64,000 nucleotides of DNA from Amoebidium appalachense (Eukaryota > Ichthyosporea): contig CAVNZM010000007.1 of assembly GCA_963693365.1 (NCBI GenBank), positions 10,974,001 to 11,038,000 on the forward strand, in the 5' to 3' direction. A model generated the notes under the pieces. That model ran no database searches. It was not told where the DNA came from and saw only the letters and a list, made by a program, of their open reading frames with translations. Below, in pieces: positions 1 to 10,022 of the stretch (positions are counted from its first letter, which is position 1; the number at the start of each line of letters is the position of its first letter). A program made the position numbers and the translations under genes.

Positions 1-3000
1 CAATAAATGTTGGGGTCCCGGCATTCTTGATGAACAGGCACGGGTCAGCAGCACTCACAATGAAGCCTTGGTCGAGGAGATGGTCACGGAGGGCCTCATA
101 CCACTGGCGCGGTGCCTGTTTTAGGCCGTAGAGCGCCTTGTGGAGCAAGCCGACAGCATGGGGGGCCGAGGGGTTGACGAAGCCAGGGGGCTGCTCAATG
201 TAGATGGTCTCGTTGACGGTGCCGTTGAGGAATGCTGTGTTGACGTCGATGTGGCGCAGAGGCAGACCTTGGGCCACGGAGGTAGCCAAAACCAGCCGGA
301 TGGTAGCCAGCGCAGCCACAGGTGACTCGGTGACGAAATAGTCCTGGCCAGGCTGCTGGTAGTTGCCCCGGGCCACAAGCCGGGCCTTGAAAGCAGTGAC
401 GTTGCCGACGTTGTCCTGCTTGACCGTAAAGACCCAGCCGACCGGAATGACAGTGGAGCCATCCTCTGGACGGGGCACAAGGGTGAAGGTGCCGTTGTCT
501 TCCAGGGCCTTGAGCTCACGGTGTGCAGCCTCCTCCCATTTCAGACGCTGGGGACTCTTGAGTGCAGCCCGGACAGTCTTGGGGACAACAATGGTGGAAG
601 CCTTGATGGGTGTTGATGCAGGAGCCGTAGCCTGGGGGGCAAGGGGGGCCGTAGCAGCAGCCACGTTGGCAGTCGGGCCTCGACGTTGGTCGTTGTACAC
701 AGCGCCACTACGGGTCGTCCGGGGGAGCCGATGTGCAGGCTCGGGCAGGATCGGAATGTCCAATTGATCACTCGGCGCTGTCCCATTGGCTGACAGACGA
801 GACGAATCAGATTGCTGATCATTCCGGACGATGTGATTGGCTGGCTGATTTGACGAATCAGATGACTCCAAAAAATGATGAATTGCCGGTGCGGTCGACC
901 AATCAGATGGGACATCACGGAGGGGGTGCAGAATAGCAGCCTCGTCGAACTGCACGTCACGGCTGACGGTCATCTTGTGTGCTGCTGGAATCCAGACCTT
1001 GTAGCCCTTGATGTTAGGAGGGTAGCCCACGAAGATGCCCTTGACGGCACGAGGCGCCAGTTTCGGTGTATCCTGTTGATGGACGTAGCAGGGAGAGCCC
1101 CAGACACGGAGCCGGCTGTAGTCGGGAGGAATGCCGGTCCACAGCAGGGCGGGAGACGATTGGCTGCCGGTGGCTCGCGACGGGAGCATGTTGCGTATAA
1201 AAGCCGCGGTCACAGCTGCCTCGGCCCAGAATCCCACCGGAAGGCCGGACTGCTGCAGGAGTGCCCGAACCATGTCGAGGAGGGTCCGGTTCAGTCGTTC
1301 GGCAGTCCCATTCTGTTGAGGAGAGCCGGTGGTAGTGATCTGATGGCGAATGCCATGCTCACGGTTGTAGTCCCCGAAGGCCGTGCCCATGTACTCGCCC
1401 CCCCCGTCGGACTGAAACACCTGCATGGGAACACCGTGTTGGGTAACCGCCGCCTTGTGGTACGTCACATATGCAGCCAGTGTGTCCGACTTCTTGACGA
1501 GGGGCACGGCCGTGGTGTGGCCGGTGAATTCGTCGTGGAACGTCGCCAAGTACTGAGCACCACCGATCGCGGGAGGGAAGGGGCCGCTGATGTCGCTGTG
1601 AACCTTGGCTAGGACCCGGGGAGCTTGGCTAGTTGATTCGGAGAAGGCAACACGGTGGGCTTTGCCGAGGGCACAGGGCTCACACACACCCGGAGACTTG
1701 GCACCGCCACCCACCAACAGGCCTGCAGACTTGATGACCGAGCGTACAGCGTCAATGCCAGCATGGCCCAGACGGTAGTGCCACGTGTTGAGGTCGGCAG
1801 TAACCTTGAGGATACGCGGAGCAGTGGTGGTTTGGGCGTCCGGGGTTGTGTCCGCGCGCAGAAGAGACACCGCCATGTGGTACAGCTTGGTGCCGACAGC
1901 CGAGCCGGTGGCCAGAATTTGATCGCCGTAGCACAACTTAACGCCGCCGCGGGTGTCAAAGCGGGGTAAAACACCGTTGGTAGTTGCCGTGAACACACTG
2001 ATGAGAGTGTCGGGGATGGAGGGCACGTAGAGTACATCCGTCAGCTGATGCACCGCAGTAACGCCGTCGATGGTGCTGGAAAAGAACACGTCGCCCACCC
2101 CAAGCACTGCACATGCACCCTTGTCGGCTACTTGGACCGTGGAGTAAGGCGCCGCACGCATGTTGATGAACACATCGGGCCGGGGGCACACATGGTCAGT
2201 GGCTCCAGAGTCGAGGAGCACCTTGTTGGTGCCACAGTCGTTGCTAGACATGAGGAAAGCCCGGGGAGCGGCAGCCCCCCCCTTGCACTGTGCCATAGTG
2301 TGGGTAGTAGAGGCAGGGTGGTTGATGCAGGACCCAGGCGGGAGGGGACCACCCTTAGGTTTGCGGCCGTTGGCACGGTTGCCCCCCTTGCACATGGCGG
2401 TAGTGTGACTGGTAGACAGTGGGTGGTTGACGCAGGAACCCTTGGGGTAGGTGCTGGCACGGTTGTTGCCAGAGTTGCTGTGTTGGCCGTTGCCGTTGGG
2501 GCACTGAGACTTGATGTGGCCTGGTTTGCCGCAGCCGTGGCAGATGACAGGTTGAGGAGCCCGTGTGGTGAAGGCGGCCGGCCCGGAGCTGGTAGTCACA
2601 CGTGCACGTGGGTGGCTGGTCTCATATGCCCGTAGCTGTTGGAGGAGGCCCATCACGGTAGGCTTGGGTGTCATCTTGTAGGCAATTACAGGCATTTCGT
2701 AGTAAGGCACCTTGCCGAGGTCGTTGGTGAGCTTGGTCAGCACTTGAGCATCACCAATTTGTGTGCCGTAATCGGCCAGGCGCCGCACGTAGCCGCGGAG
2801 TTTCATGGCGTATTTCGTCGCGGTGTCCGTAGGTTCAGGCGTAGAATTCATGTACAGCCCGATAAGGTCGTACTGATTGGCCTCAGATTGCTCCAGGTAG
2901 TGGGCAGATGGGGCCGACCATATCTCCGCAGGTGTGGTGGTGCGTGTTAACCCTAGGATACAACGCACGTCAATCGAGAGTGCTTGCCACAGGTAGGAAC

Positions 3001-3337
3001 GGGCAGTGTCGACCTGTTCACGGGTAGCCGGGTGCTCCGTACTGGGCGCGATGGTGTGGAGAAGACCAGCACCAGAAAGCTGGACATACATGGTTTCGGC
3101 CCATGTGTGGTAGTCCGTGCCTGAATCATTATCAATGCCAGTGAAGAGAGGGATGTCGACCTTGAACTTGATGGAATCATTACGTGAGGGGCCCATAACC
3201 CTGTTGGACATTGTGTTCATAGAAGCTAGTTCTAGTGCACGTTGTTCCTTCTGTAAGTCAGAAATGATTGCATCTTGTGAGGCCAACCTCTGCTCCAGTA
3301 GTTGGACTAGTTGCTGCAACTGTAAGTTGTCAGACAT
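1..3337 (-). CDS. Gag-Pol polyprotein of copia copy 1, truncated by window edge
   Basis: The frame starts at the ATG at 3337 and is open to the window edge, covering about residues 1-1112 of a 1432-residue Gag-Pol. It holds Gag with a CCHC knuckle, a DSGA aspartic protease, the HHCC and D,D-35-E integrase and the first half of the reverse transcriptase. The edge falls just before the YVDD motif. Compared with the complete copy, I noted four substitutions, which read as Ser for Phe, Met for Thr, Pro for Leu and Ile for Val. There are no indels, so the frame may still be intact. The first ~45 codons lie inside the LTR. Transcription from this LTR is doubtful because its TATA segment is deleted. 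Confidence 0.9.
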   Translation of the reverse strand, partial: MSDNLQLQQLVQLLEQRLASQDAIISDLQKEQRALELASMNTMSNRVMGPSRNDSIKFKVDIPLFTGIDNDSGTDYHTWAETMYVQLSGAGLLHTIAPSTEHPATREQVDTARSYLWQALSIDVRCILGLTRTTTPAEIWSAPSAHYLEQSEANQYDLIGLYMNSTPEPTDTATKYAMKLRGYVRRLADYGTQIGDAQVLTKLTNDLGKVPYYEMPVIAYKMTPKPTVMGLLQQLRAYETSHPRARVTTSSGPAAFTTRAPQPVICHGCGKPGHIKSQCPNGNGQHSNSGNNRASTYPKGSCVNHPLSTSHTTAMCKGGNRANGRKPKGGPLPPGSCINHPASTTHTMAQCKGGAAAPRAFLMSSNDCGTNKVLLDSGATDHVCPRPDVFINMRAAPYSTVQVADKGACAVLGVGDVFFSSTIDGVTAVHQLTDVLYVPSIPDTLISVFTATTNGVLPRFDTRGGVKLCYGDQILATGSAVGTKLYHMAVSLLRADTTPDAQTTTAPRILKVTADLNTWHYRLGHAGIDAVRSVIKSAGLLVGGGAKSPGVCEPCALGKAHRVAFSESTSQAPRVLAKVHSDISGPFPPAIGGAQYLATFHDEFTGHTTAVPLVKKSDTLAAYVTYHKAAVTQHGVPMQVFQSDGGGEYMGTAFGDYNREHGIRHQITTTGSPQQNGTAERLNRTLLDMVRALLQQSGLPVGFWAEAAVTAAFIRNMLPSRATGSQSSPALLWTGIPPDYSRLRVWGSPCYVHQQDTPKLAPRAVKGIFVGYPPNIKGYKVWIPAAHKMTVSRDVQFDEAAILHPLRDVPSDWSTAPAIHHFLESSDSSNQPANHIVRNDQQSDSSRLSANGTAPSDQLDIPILPEPAHRLPRTTRSGAVYNDQRRGPTANVAAATAPLAPQATAPASTPIKASTIVVPKTVRAALKSPQRLKWEEAAHRELKALEDNGTFTLVPRPEDGSTVIPVGWVFTVKQDNVGNVTAFKARLVARGNYQQPGQDYFVTESPVAALATIRLVLATSVAQGLPLRHIDVNTAFLNGTVNETIYIEQPPGFVNPSAPHAVGLLHKALYGLKQAPRQWYEALRDHLLDQGFIVSAADPCLFIKNAGTPTFI

Positions 3338-3729
3338 AGTGTCGTGTATGATGGGTAACTAGTCTATGTGTTTTGTGCACTGGAAACGACAGTAGAAAAG
3401 TGTAAATCAAACGTTCTGCTTCCCATAACTAAAAATATTCTGAGAATATCCGGGAATAAAGCACACTACCACTCTAAGAATAGAATCCTGTGGCAAATAT
3501 AGACATGACATCATCTGAACCGGGAATATTAATTAATGAGCACAATTAGCACGTTGCTAGTGAAGCTCGTCATTGGTACAGTTTTGGCTCAAACATATAA
3601 CTACCATATATGAATATGACCGTAAACAAAAGCTCTATGCACTCGAGTGAGTGTTGAAACAGTTATTCAATTGCTCAGAAACTTTCTCTAACAGACATTG
3701 CTAGCCGGGAGTACCAGTGTACTCCAACA
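1..3729 (-). mobile_element. Ty1/copia LTR retrotransposon, copy 1 (cut by window edge)
   Basis: This is the 5' part of a copia-type element read on the minus strand. The internal region is 1-3201 and the 5' LTR is 3202-3729. It aligns without gaps to positions 34815-38151 of the complete copy at 32903-38780. By eye I saw only four base differences in that stretch, at 2142, 2295, 2910 and 2974. Its LTR is 528 bp instead of 765 because 237 bp are missing near 3425, including the segment that holds the TATA box in the intact copy. The base-strand end reads ACTCCAACA, and the next bases, GGTAC (3730-3734), are one half of the target duplication. The other half lies outside the window. Confidence 0.95.
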
Positions 3730-4533
3730 GGTACCACAGAAGTAGTTCTGCGCCATCAGCTAACTTTAATAGATGAAGAAGACAGTGAACACACAAGTAG
3801 CGAGCTAGAGAGTGATAGTGACGAAGATCCAGATGGAGACATCCAACAAGTAGAGATTCCTGTCACAGACAGTGAGAATGAAGATGAGATAGAACTTGTA
3901 GATGAACAAGTAGAGTTACCTACCCCCACCGACCCCACGTGCACCTTGCAATGGACCATTCCAGATGAGCAAGTACTTGACAAAAGAACAGGCCCACGCA
4001 GAAAACCAACCATTCCACTAGCACTAAACAAGCGCAAGAGTGTTCTGTGTTTGTTTGAACACTTCATGCCTATGGAGTATCTCTTCACAGCAGTCATTCC
4101 ACTCACAAACGAAGTAGGTCGTGCACGTTACAAAAATTGGGTTGACTTAACCCCGGGTGAGCTACTTAGGTGGTTGGGTATGTGGATTTACATGGCTGGA
4201 ACATTCGAACCCGGCTCGAGATCGAACTACTGGACGTCGGCAGCAGAGAACCCAAGCCACATATTTCCCGTACACGACTTTGCCCGCTTCATGACCGAAC
4301 ACCGGTTCGAAAACATCCGTGCCTGCTTTACCGTCACCGACATCACTCAATATCCGGAGGATGATCCACTGAAAGACACACGCGGTTTCATGGAAGCACT
4401 GCAGAGTCGGTGCCGTTGCTCTATCGAGCCCGGGGATGAATTATGCGAAGACGAGGCCATCTTTGCCAGCTATCATTGCAACCTTCCGTGCCAAATCTAT
4501 ATAAAACCAACATACTCATTAACTTCGAAATGA
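3730..4533 (+). pseudogene. piggyBac-type transposase, N-terminal fragment
   Basis: An open frame runs from the edge of the copia LTR to a stop at 4533. It has an acidic N-terminal stretch (about 3769-3915, rich in Asp, Glu and Ser). A DDE_Tnp_1_7-like part follows, with the family signatures VDLTPGELLRWLGMWIYMAG, SNYW, a FARFMTEHRFENIRACF-like helix region and SIEPGDELCEDEAIF around the first catalytic acid (near 4450). The fragment has no visible start codon because the copia LTR sits immediately upstream. It loses family resemblance near 4510, where an inverted-repeat arm begins. The rest of the catalytic core reappears on the opposite strand at 4574-4819, so this is a broken transposase. 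Known for the family: cut-and-paste transposition at TTAA targets. Confidence 0.8.
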
Positions 4534-4943
4534 ACGAGGGGAAGCTTAGGATGGCAAGCAAACTGTACCGACATAGAAGGTCCAACATGTTGAGGGGAAA
4601 GTCTCTGGTTGCGGTTTTGACATTGAAAAGTGCGAAGAATCCGATTTTGTACACTTCCCTTGTCCCGGTTACTGACCCAAACCAGCTGTCTCCGACGATC
4701 GTTCTGGGGTTACGGTGGGTGGGGTTGGCCCTTGGGGTTAGAAGACGCAAGGTGGTGCCTGTTCCAGCTCCCAACTGTCGGTACGGTTTGCTTGCCATCC
4801 TAAGCTTCCCCTCGTTCATTTCGAAGTTAATGAGTATGTTGGTTACACAGTCGTGTAGAGTTTTTATTTCTTGACCGAGATTGACCGAGAGGGTGGGGTT
4901 TTCGTTTTATATAGATTTGGCACGGAAGGTTGCAATGATAGCT
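4468..4943. repeat. Two-step inverted repeat around inverted piggyBac segment
   Basis: The outer arms 4468-4507 and 4904-4943 (40 bp) are perfect inverted copies. The inner arms 4508-4573 and 4776-4841 (66 bp) match with one mismatch. On the left the arms are contiguous; on the right a ~62-bp segment (4842-4903) separates them. The central 4574-4775 holds the reversed transposase core. The structure suggests inverted duplication plus inversion after the transposon inserted. Confidence 0.85.
4574..4819 (-). pseudogene. piggyBac-type transposase, inverted core fragment
   Basis: The minus-strand frame starting at 4819 reads through the right inner arm of an inverted repeat. It then shows a segment typical of the second catalytic Asp of piggyBac transposases: a leucine-rich stretch, TIVGDSWFGSV (Asp codon near 4690), then GFFALFNVKTATRDFP. 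The plus-strand fragment just upstream carries the first catalytic region, so the two pieces are parts of one transposase in opposite orientation. The frame runs on to 4421 through unrelated inverted-arm sequence, which I do not count as coding. No C-terminal catalytic part or Cys-rich domain was recognised downstream. Confidence 0.65.
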
Positions 4944-4958
4944 GTGATGCGGCAATGA

Positions 4959-5014
4959 TAGTACGTGCGTCACGACGATAATGTTATAACATTATCGTCG
5001 TGACGCACGTACTA
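4959..5014. repeat. 56-bp perfect palindrome
   Basis: Positions 4959-4986 are the exact reverse complement of 4987-5014, with no spacer. The centre reads TGTTATAACA and each arm contains GTGCGTCACGACGATAA. It could extrude as a cruciform. Confidence 0.97.
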
Positions 5015-5562
5015 CCACGGCACGTACCGCGGCAAACAGATGATACAACCTAGGGTAAGCGAGGTTAGTTTATACTAGTCGTGCTGGTGAGGACCGGCAC
5101 TGAACAGGCCAGATTCGAATTCAGGGGGCAGTGATGTACAAAGCCCGTGCTTTGCGTGTATTAGCATATATCGTTTAAATTTACAGGGAAAAAAGTGCTA
5201 AATATGGCCTGGCCCTTACTTGGAAGAAGCATATGCACATCGTTGTGAGATCCGTAGTGGCACACATCGTTTCCTTGGGCATGGACGAAGAAAACGACGA
5301 GACTTCAACCCAGACTTCATGAGGTTCAAGTGACTCGGATCCAGATATGCAAGATGGCTGACGGGGGCGCGCTTGCCTATTTCGGGGCGTAGTCGTTATG
5401 GTGACAGGGCTCGATATTATAACTCAAAAAGAAGACGGTCGGGCCTGCTGCAGCTGGGCGTTGTGGGCGAGGTTGTGTGTGTGTGGGGGGGGGGGGGGGA
5501 CCCCGTTACGATTTGCTAATACCAACTTATTCGTATTGACCCCCTTCCCCCCTGTAATCAAA
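5015..5562. other. Intergenic DNA without recognised gene
   Basis: Apart from a short (GT)n plus G-run at about 5475-5500 I see no coding frame or family match. It may contain further piggyBac debris, but I could not recognise any. Confidence 0.5.
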
Positions 5563-5916
5563 TGATTAATCTTCAACGTTAATCACATTTGCGGCGCTTC
5601 CACCGACTTACCCAGCAGCCCAAAAATACATGTTAAGTAAGCAAAAAGCTGGTTTTGATAGTCAAGAAAACGCCTATGTAATTTTTTTGGGTGTTTATGT
5701 CTATAATATCCATGTTTATTATACACCTTCGAGAAGAGGTGCGAGCGTAAAAGAAGATTAATCAATCCGAGAAGAAGATTAATCACAGCGGCTGGATCCC
5801 GCGGCACATGCATATGATCGGCAGCCGGCCGCGGCTCACGAAGCTCACGTGTTAATTGTGCGCGCACAGCGGGCTCCCGGTGTCATGTGTGAGGTACTCT
5901 CTCACTTTCTCTGTAT

Positions 5917-5976
5917 GTGTGTGTGTGTGTGTATGTGTGTGTGCTGTGTGTGTGTCTGTGTGCTGGTGTGTGCGTA

Positions 5977-6022
<46 letters not shown>

Positions 6023-6560
6023 GTGCACATGTGTGCCTAGGCCTGTGCATATGCCTATATAGACAAGCACACATACGGGTGTGTGTGGTGCCACGTGTAC
6101 GCTGCATGCAGTGCATGGATGCCACGTAACACGGTGCCGTGGTACTGTACAGGTCAACTTAAAATGCATGTGCTATTGTACGCACATGCTGATGTTAGTG
6201 TGTTCAGCTGTGATGACGTGTGTGTGAGCTTGTGTGGGTGTGTTTGTATGCAATGTACACGCTTGTACGTGTGTACATTGCAGAGAGTGTGTGCCGGTGC
6301 ATGTTTTCTGTGACGGTGTCCACGGTTTGCGTGTGAGTGTGTACCGCGCGTGTGTGTGTGTGGGTGCATGTGTGTTTTTCAGCATGTATGATGCCACAGT
6401 GCTTGTTTGCGGTGTGTGCACGTGTGGTACGTGTTACGCACTGTGTTTCACAGTGCAGTGTGTGCCACGGCATGCAGTGTGTGTGTGTATCTCTATATAC
6501 ATGCATGTACGAGTCCGTGTGCCACGGTGTGCACGTGCGTGTGTCAGGGTGGTTGGGTGG
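5917..6560. repeat. (GT)n-rich block
   Basis: About 650 bp of degenerate TG/CA repeats with interspersed ACGTG words. Cys-Val or His-Thr reading frames here are repeat artefacts. Confidence 0.9.
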
Positions 6561-6600
6561 GCAGCCGGTGCATGTGCATATGTGTGTGTTGGGGCGGATC

Positions 6601-6603
6601 GGG

Positions 6604-6634
<31 letters not shown>

Positions 6635-6985
6635 TATAATGTCTGTGTATCTGTACAATATTGCTATGAATAGAATTTCCTTATTATTTAACAGGGAGCC
6701 GGGGCCCCGGGGTGAGTGTGATATGTGCACTCGTGCATGCATGTACCTGGCCGTTTCGGTGTGTGTGCCATGCCGTGTGTGTGTGTCATGTCTTTGTGCG
6801 TGTACGTGTTTGTGTGTGTGCGCACATGTGTGTGTTAGGGTGACCACGGTTAGGTGGGCAGGTGCCACAGTGCGTGCGTGTGTGTGTGTGTTCAAGGGGG
6901 GGGGGGGGGGGGGAGGGGGAGGGGAGGGGCAGGAATTCGGGCCGGGCTATGTAGGAAGGGGGAGGCGGGGGGGGTGGGGGAATCA
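6601..6985. repeat. Poly(G) runs and (GT)n
   Basis: G-runs at about 6601-6634 and 6897-6985 are separated by TG-rich sequence. They are strong G-quadruplex candidates on the plus strand. Confidence 0.85.
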
Positions 6986-7337
6986 TTCATAGACGTTTTC
7001 CATACACACTGAGACATGTTGCATGATTTAAACCATCTTTTTCTTCCTCTCCAAGAGCCCCACATAATTTTCGGTGACATTTCTGGAAACAATTATAGTA
7101 GTACTATGTTACATTTTCAATTATTTATGATCTTCCAAAAAGGGATTATTAATACTAATAACTAATGTGCTACATATATTTATGTATATATATATTTATA
7201 ATGAAACCAAATACAGGTCTGTGACCACAGAAACGTGCCACTAATTTAATTTCAAAACCATCAAAGCACAGTAACCGTATTGTTTGTGCTTCATACACTG
7301 AGATGTATGCAGGGTACTGAATACAACGGCAGGCAGC

Positions 7338-7516
7338 CCCCCCCCCCCCCCCCCCCCCCTCCCCTCCCCCCTGCCAACCCGCACACACACACACAAACCC
7401 ACACCCACACACATACACACATACACTGCTACTGGCATGCCGCCAGTCCCCCTTGCTATTACGTATATTCAAAAAACTAGGGGGGGGGGGGGAGAAGGAA
7501 AAAAGAAGCCCCCCCC

Positions 7517-7547
<31 letters not shown>

Positions 7548-7552
7548 ACACG
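7338..7552. repeat. C-runs and (CA)n
   Basis: Poly(C) at about 7338-7370 and 7509-7532, with (CA)n between and after. No gene is seen in 6990-7667 otherwise; 7050-7260 is AT-rich. Confidence 0.85.
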
Positions 7553-7667
7553 GCACATACACACCTACACAGCTTCAGACAGGCTCCTTTGCATAGAGAA
7601 AATCAGGACGAAACAACAAAAACAAAAATATGAAAAGTGGAGGTGTTTGCGGTTGGGAATGCGTGGC

Positions 7668-8156
7668 TCAGTTTAACATCATAGAACACGGAGGGGGACA
7701 CATGTGTACACCGTAGAATGACAAATAGCATATCACTTTCAGGAAACCGTGTAAATCGTGTAGTGTGGCAGTCCTCTTCTTGCGTGCACGGAGTCCAATA
7801 TTGATAGTCTCAAGCAGTGTCTGGAGAATGAGTGGTGAAAAGAAGAGGTCGAGGACGTTACTAATGGTTGGCTCTCCAGAAAAGTGGGTTAGCAAACGTT
7901 TCTGGATCTCCGAGGTCTCCTTCCTGAACGTATCTAAAAGCCTGTTTTCAACATCGTCTGCTTTGAGTGTTAACTCTACTTGCTTGGCGTCGTAAATACG
8001 CCATTTTCCTGTGAGTGTGGTATCACCGTTGTCAACAGAATCTTCTGTATCACTTGTGCTTTCGTCAGCAAAGAAATCGTTAAAGATGTCTGAGTCTACT
8101 GCCCCGGCTTCAAACCCACCACTATCATCAAATATTATTTCAAAGTCCCCTTCCAT
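7668..8156 (-). CDS. piggyBac-like N-terminal protein (uncertain)
   Basis: A 162-residue frame starts at the ATG at 8156. The first ~60 residues are acidic (FDDSGG, DESTSDTEDSVDNGD). Around residues 96-145 it reads like the N-terminal part of piggyBac transposases: DLFFSPLILQTLLE, a Thr-rich linker, then LHDLHGFLKVICYLSFYG. No catalytic region follows; the frame ends soon after in a Pro/Cys stretch. A GT directly after the SFYG codons could be a splice donor, so this may be the first exon of a longer or domesticated gene. A CCAAT box lies ~220 bp upstream. The family assignment rests on pattern only, without a search. Confidence 0.4.
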   Translation of the reverse strand: MEGDFEIIFDDSGGFEAGAVDSDIFNDFFADESTSDTEDSVDNGDTTLTGKWRIYDAKQVELTLKADDVENRLLDTFRKETSEIQKRLLTHFSGEPTISNVLDLFFSPLILQTLLETINIGLRARKKRTATLHDLHGFLKVICYLSFYGVHMCPPPCSMMLN

Positions 8157-8378
8157 TCTTTGCGTCCATCACCAAAAACAGAAAAAAAGAAAACAAGAAA
8201 ACAAAAAGAAAGTGAAAACGACAGGGTGTATCCACAGCAACGCTACGGGTTCAAGTTGGGTGTGAGATGATAATCTACAAGCAGGGTCCTCAAAAGTAGC
8301 CACGGCCCGTGTTGTTTGTTTACAACAGCTAAAAAAGGCTATACGTCACACCATAAATGGGTCTTGTTCGAACAGCAA

Positions 8379-8383
8379 CCAAT
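8379..8383. promoter_or_regulatory. CCAAT box upstream of the 8156 start
   Basis: CCAAT at 8379-8383 lies about 220 bp upstream of the minus-strand ATG at 8156. The same word lies upstream of the prolidase, talin/LETM1 and syntenin-like genes. Confidence 0.3.
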
Positions 8384-8738
8384 GGTATACTGCACTCGAG
8401 GGGTGTAAAAGCATTGCTCTCCTATTTCTTTGTTGAAAGTTTGAACGCAGCGTTTTCCCCCCCACATCATAATGCAATACAGCATGCACTCAGATCAATC
8501 ATTCAAGCCTTGCAGCAGTCACTGTGGCTCCTTGATTAATGATCCTCGATATCCATATTCACCTACCGTCACGCTCTCGCTGTGCCGAAAAGTCCATATG
8601 CAACACACACCCAGCCGCTGGGCTTTCAAACCTATATATGTCTTCGCTCATGGAAAGCTTCAGCCCCGTCGGACCATTTTTACGGGAAATAACTCCGTTT
8701 TTTGAGGGGGAGTTGAGATTAATGTTGAAGATTAATCA

Positions 8739-9320
8739 CTCTAATTGACCGATTTTCCAGAATTCCCGGGATACAAGATTGATTAATCTTGAAGATTAAT
8801 CTAAAACATGGGGGTTAATCGTAATTCCGATTCGTAATCCCTGAGACTATCTGTAATCCTATTGGACGATGTATTCGCGGACTGGCATCCGCGCAGGTAT
8901 GGTGCCGGACATCGTAGATGGCACCCTATAGATATCTGGCCCCCCGATCGCGATACCGTGAAGGCGAAAGCAGTTTAGAGGTCCTCTCGACGAGAGGATC
9001 ACGCCCATACCTTTTTTTTCGCGATATGTCTATTATGAAAAAACGATGACGTCATAGGCCCTCAAACCCTTAATTAATGAGTAATTAGTGTTTTATTAGT
9101 AATAGTTAGCGCGTAATTAGCGCGTAATTAGTTGTTTGCGCAAATGTTGGGCAAAATTTATGCTAATTAAGTGCAGTTTCTTGGCGTCCATGTATCAACT
9201 GTTCGTGTCGGTAATCAACGTTCTCGGAGCCTGTTACTCGGACACGGCTTGTCTGCACGCAACCATGGTTCTCTATGAGGACATAACGAGACCCCGCCGT
9301 CTCACTTCAGACAACCCAGA
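8739..9320. other. AT-rich intergenic DNA
   Basis: No coding frame was recognised. It contains a short hairpin (8982-8998), a CRE-like palindrome ATGACGTCAT (9046-9055) and a small GCGCGTAATTA tandem (about 9109-9132). Confidence 0.5.
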
Positions 9321-9325
9321 TTACA

Positions 9326-9335
9326 CGTGTGTGTG

Positions 9336-9411
<76 letters not shown>

Positions 9412-9652
9412 TGTCTGTGTGCACGTGCTCGTGCGCATGTGTGCAGAACTCAAGGGAAGGGGAGAAGGGGGGGGGGGGGAGGGGGGGGGGGGGGTTTAGG
9501 AGTGCAACAGTGAGGATCAATGTTCGATCCCCCCCTCCTTCCCCTCCCCCCCCCCCCCCTCCCCCCCCCTTTCTCCCCTCCCCCCTCTCCCTCCCCTCCC
9601 CCCCCCCCCCCCCCCCCCCCTTCTTCCCCCTTCCCCCTGTGTGTATGATGTG

Positions 9653-9691
<39 letters not shown>

Positions 9692-9696
9692 CGTGT

Positions 9697-9764
<68 letters not shown>

Positions 9765-9984
9765 ACGTGCGCGTGCGCTTGTGTGCAGAACGCAAGGGGG
9801 AGGAGAAAGGGGGGGGGGGGGGTTGGAGGAATGCAACAGTGAGGATAAATGTCTGACCCCCCTCTCCTCCCCCCCCCCCCCCCCCCCCTTTTTCCCTCCC
9901 TCCCCTCTCTCTCCCTCCCCCCCTCCCTCCCTTCTTCCCCCTTCTCCCTGTGTGTGTGTATATATGTGCTGAACTTCAAGCTTA

Positions 9985-10020
<36 letters not shown>
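9326..10020. repeat. Tandemly duplicated microsatellite/G-run/C-run block
   Basis: Two consecutive units have the same order of parts: (GT)n, GTGTGCAGAAC (9438 and 9781), a G-run, TGCAACAGTGAGGAT (9504 and 9832), then a C-rich run. The unit is about 330-340 bp. A G-run of about 34 bases closes the block at 9988-10020. Confidence 0.85.

Positions 10021-10022
<2 letters not shown>

Larger units (their letters stand above)
5563..8738. repeat. Region bracketed by inverted GATTAATC motifs (candidate decayed element)
   Basis: A 22-base motif at 5563-5584 (TGATTAATCTTCAAC core) reappears as a nearly exact inverted copy at 8717-8738. Further GAAGATTAATC copies lie at about 5755-5793 and 8783-8803. 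The interval holds the piggyBac-like frame at 7668-8156. Subterminal repeats of this type occur in some DNA transposons, but I found no matching target duplication. Confidence 0.35.

Noticed and set aside
121-2635. Many medium-sized frames on both strands within the copia copies (also 34935-37725)
   Set aside because: They are shadows of the intact Gag-Pol frame and occur identically in both copies.
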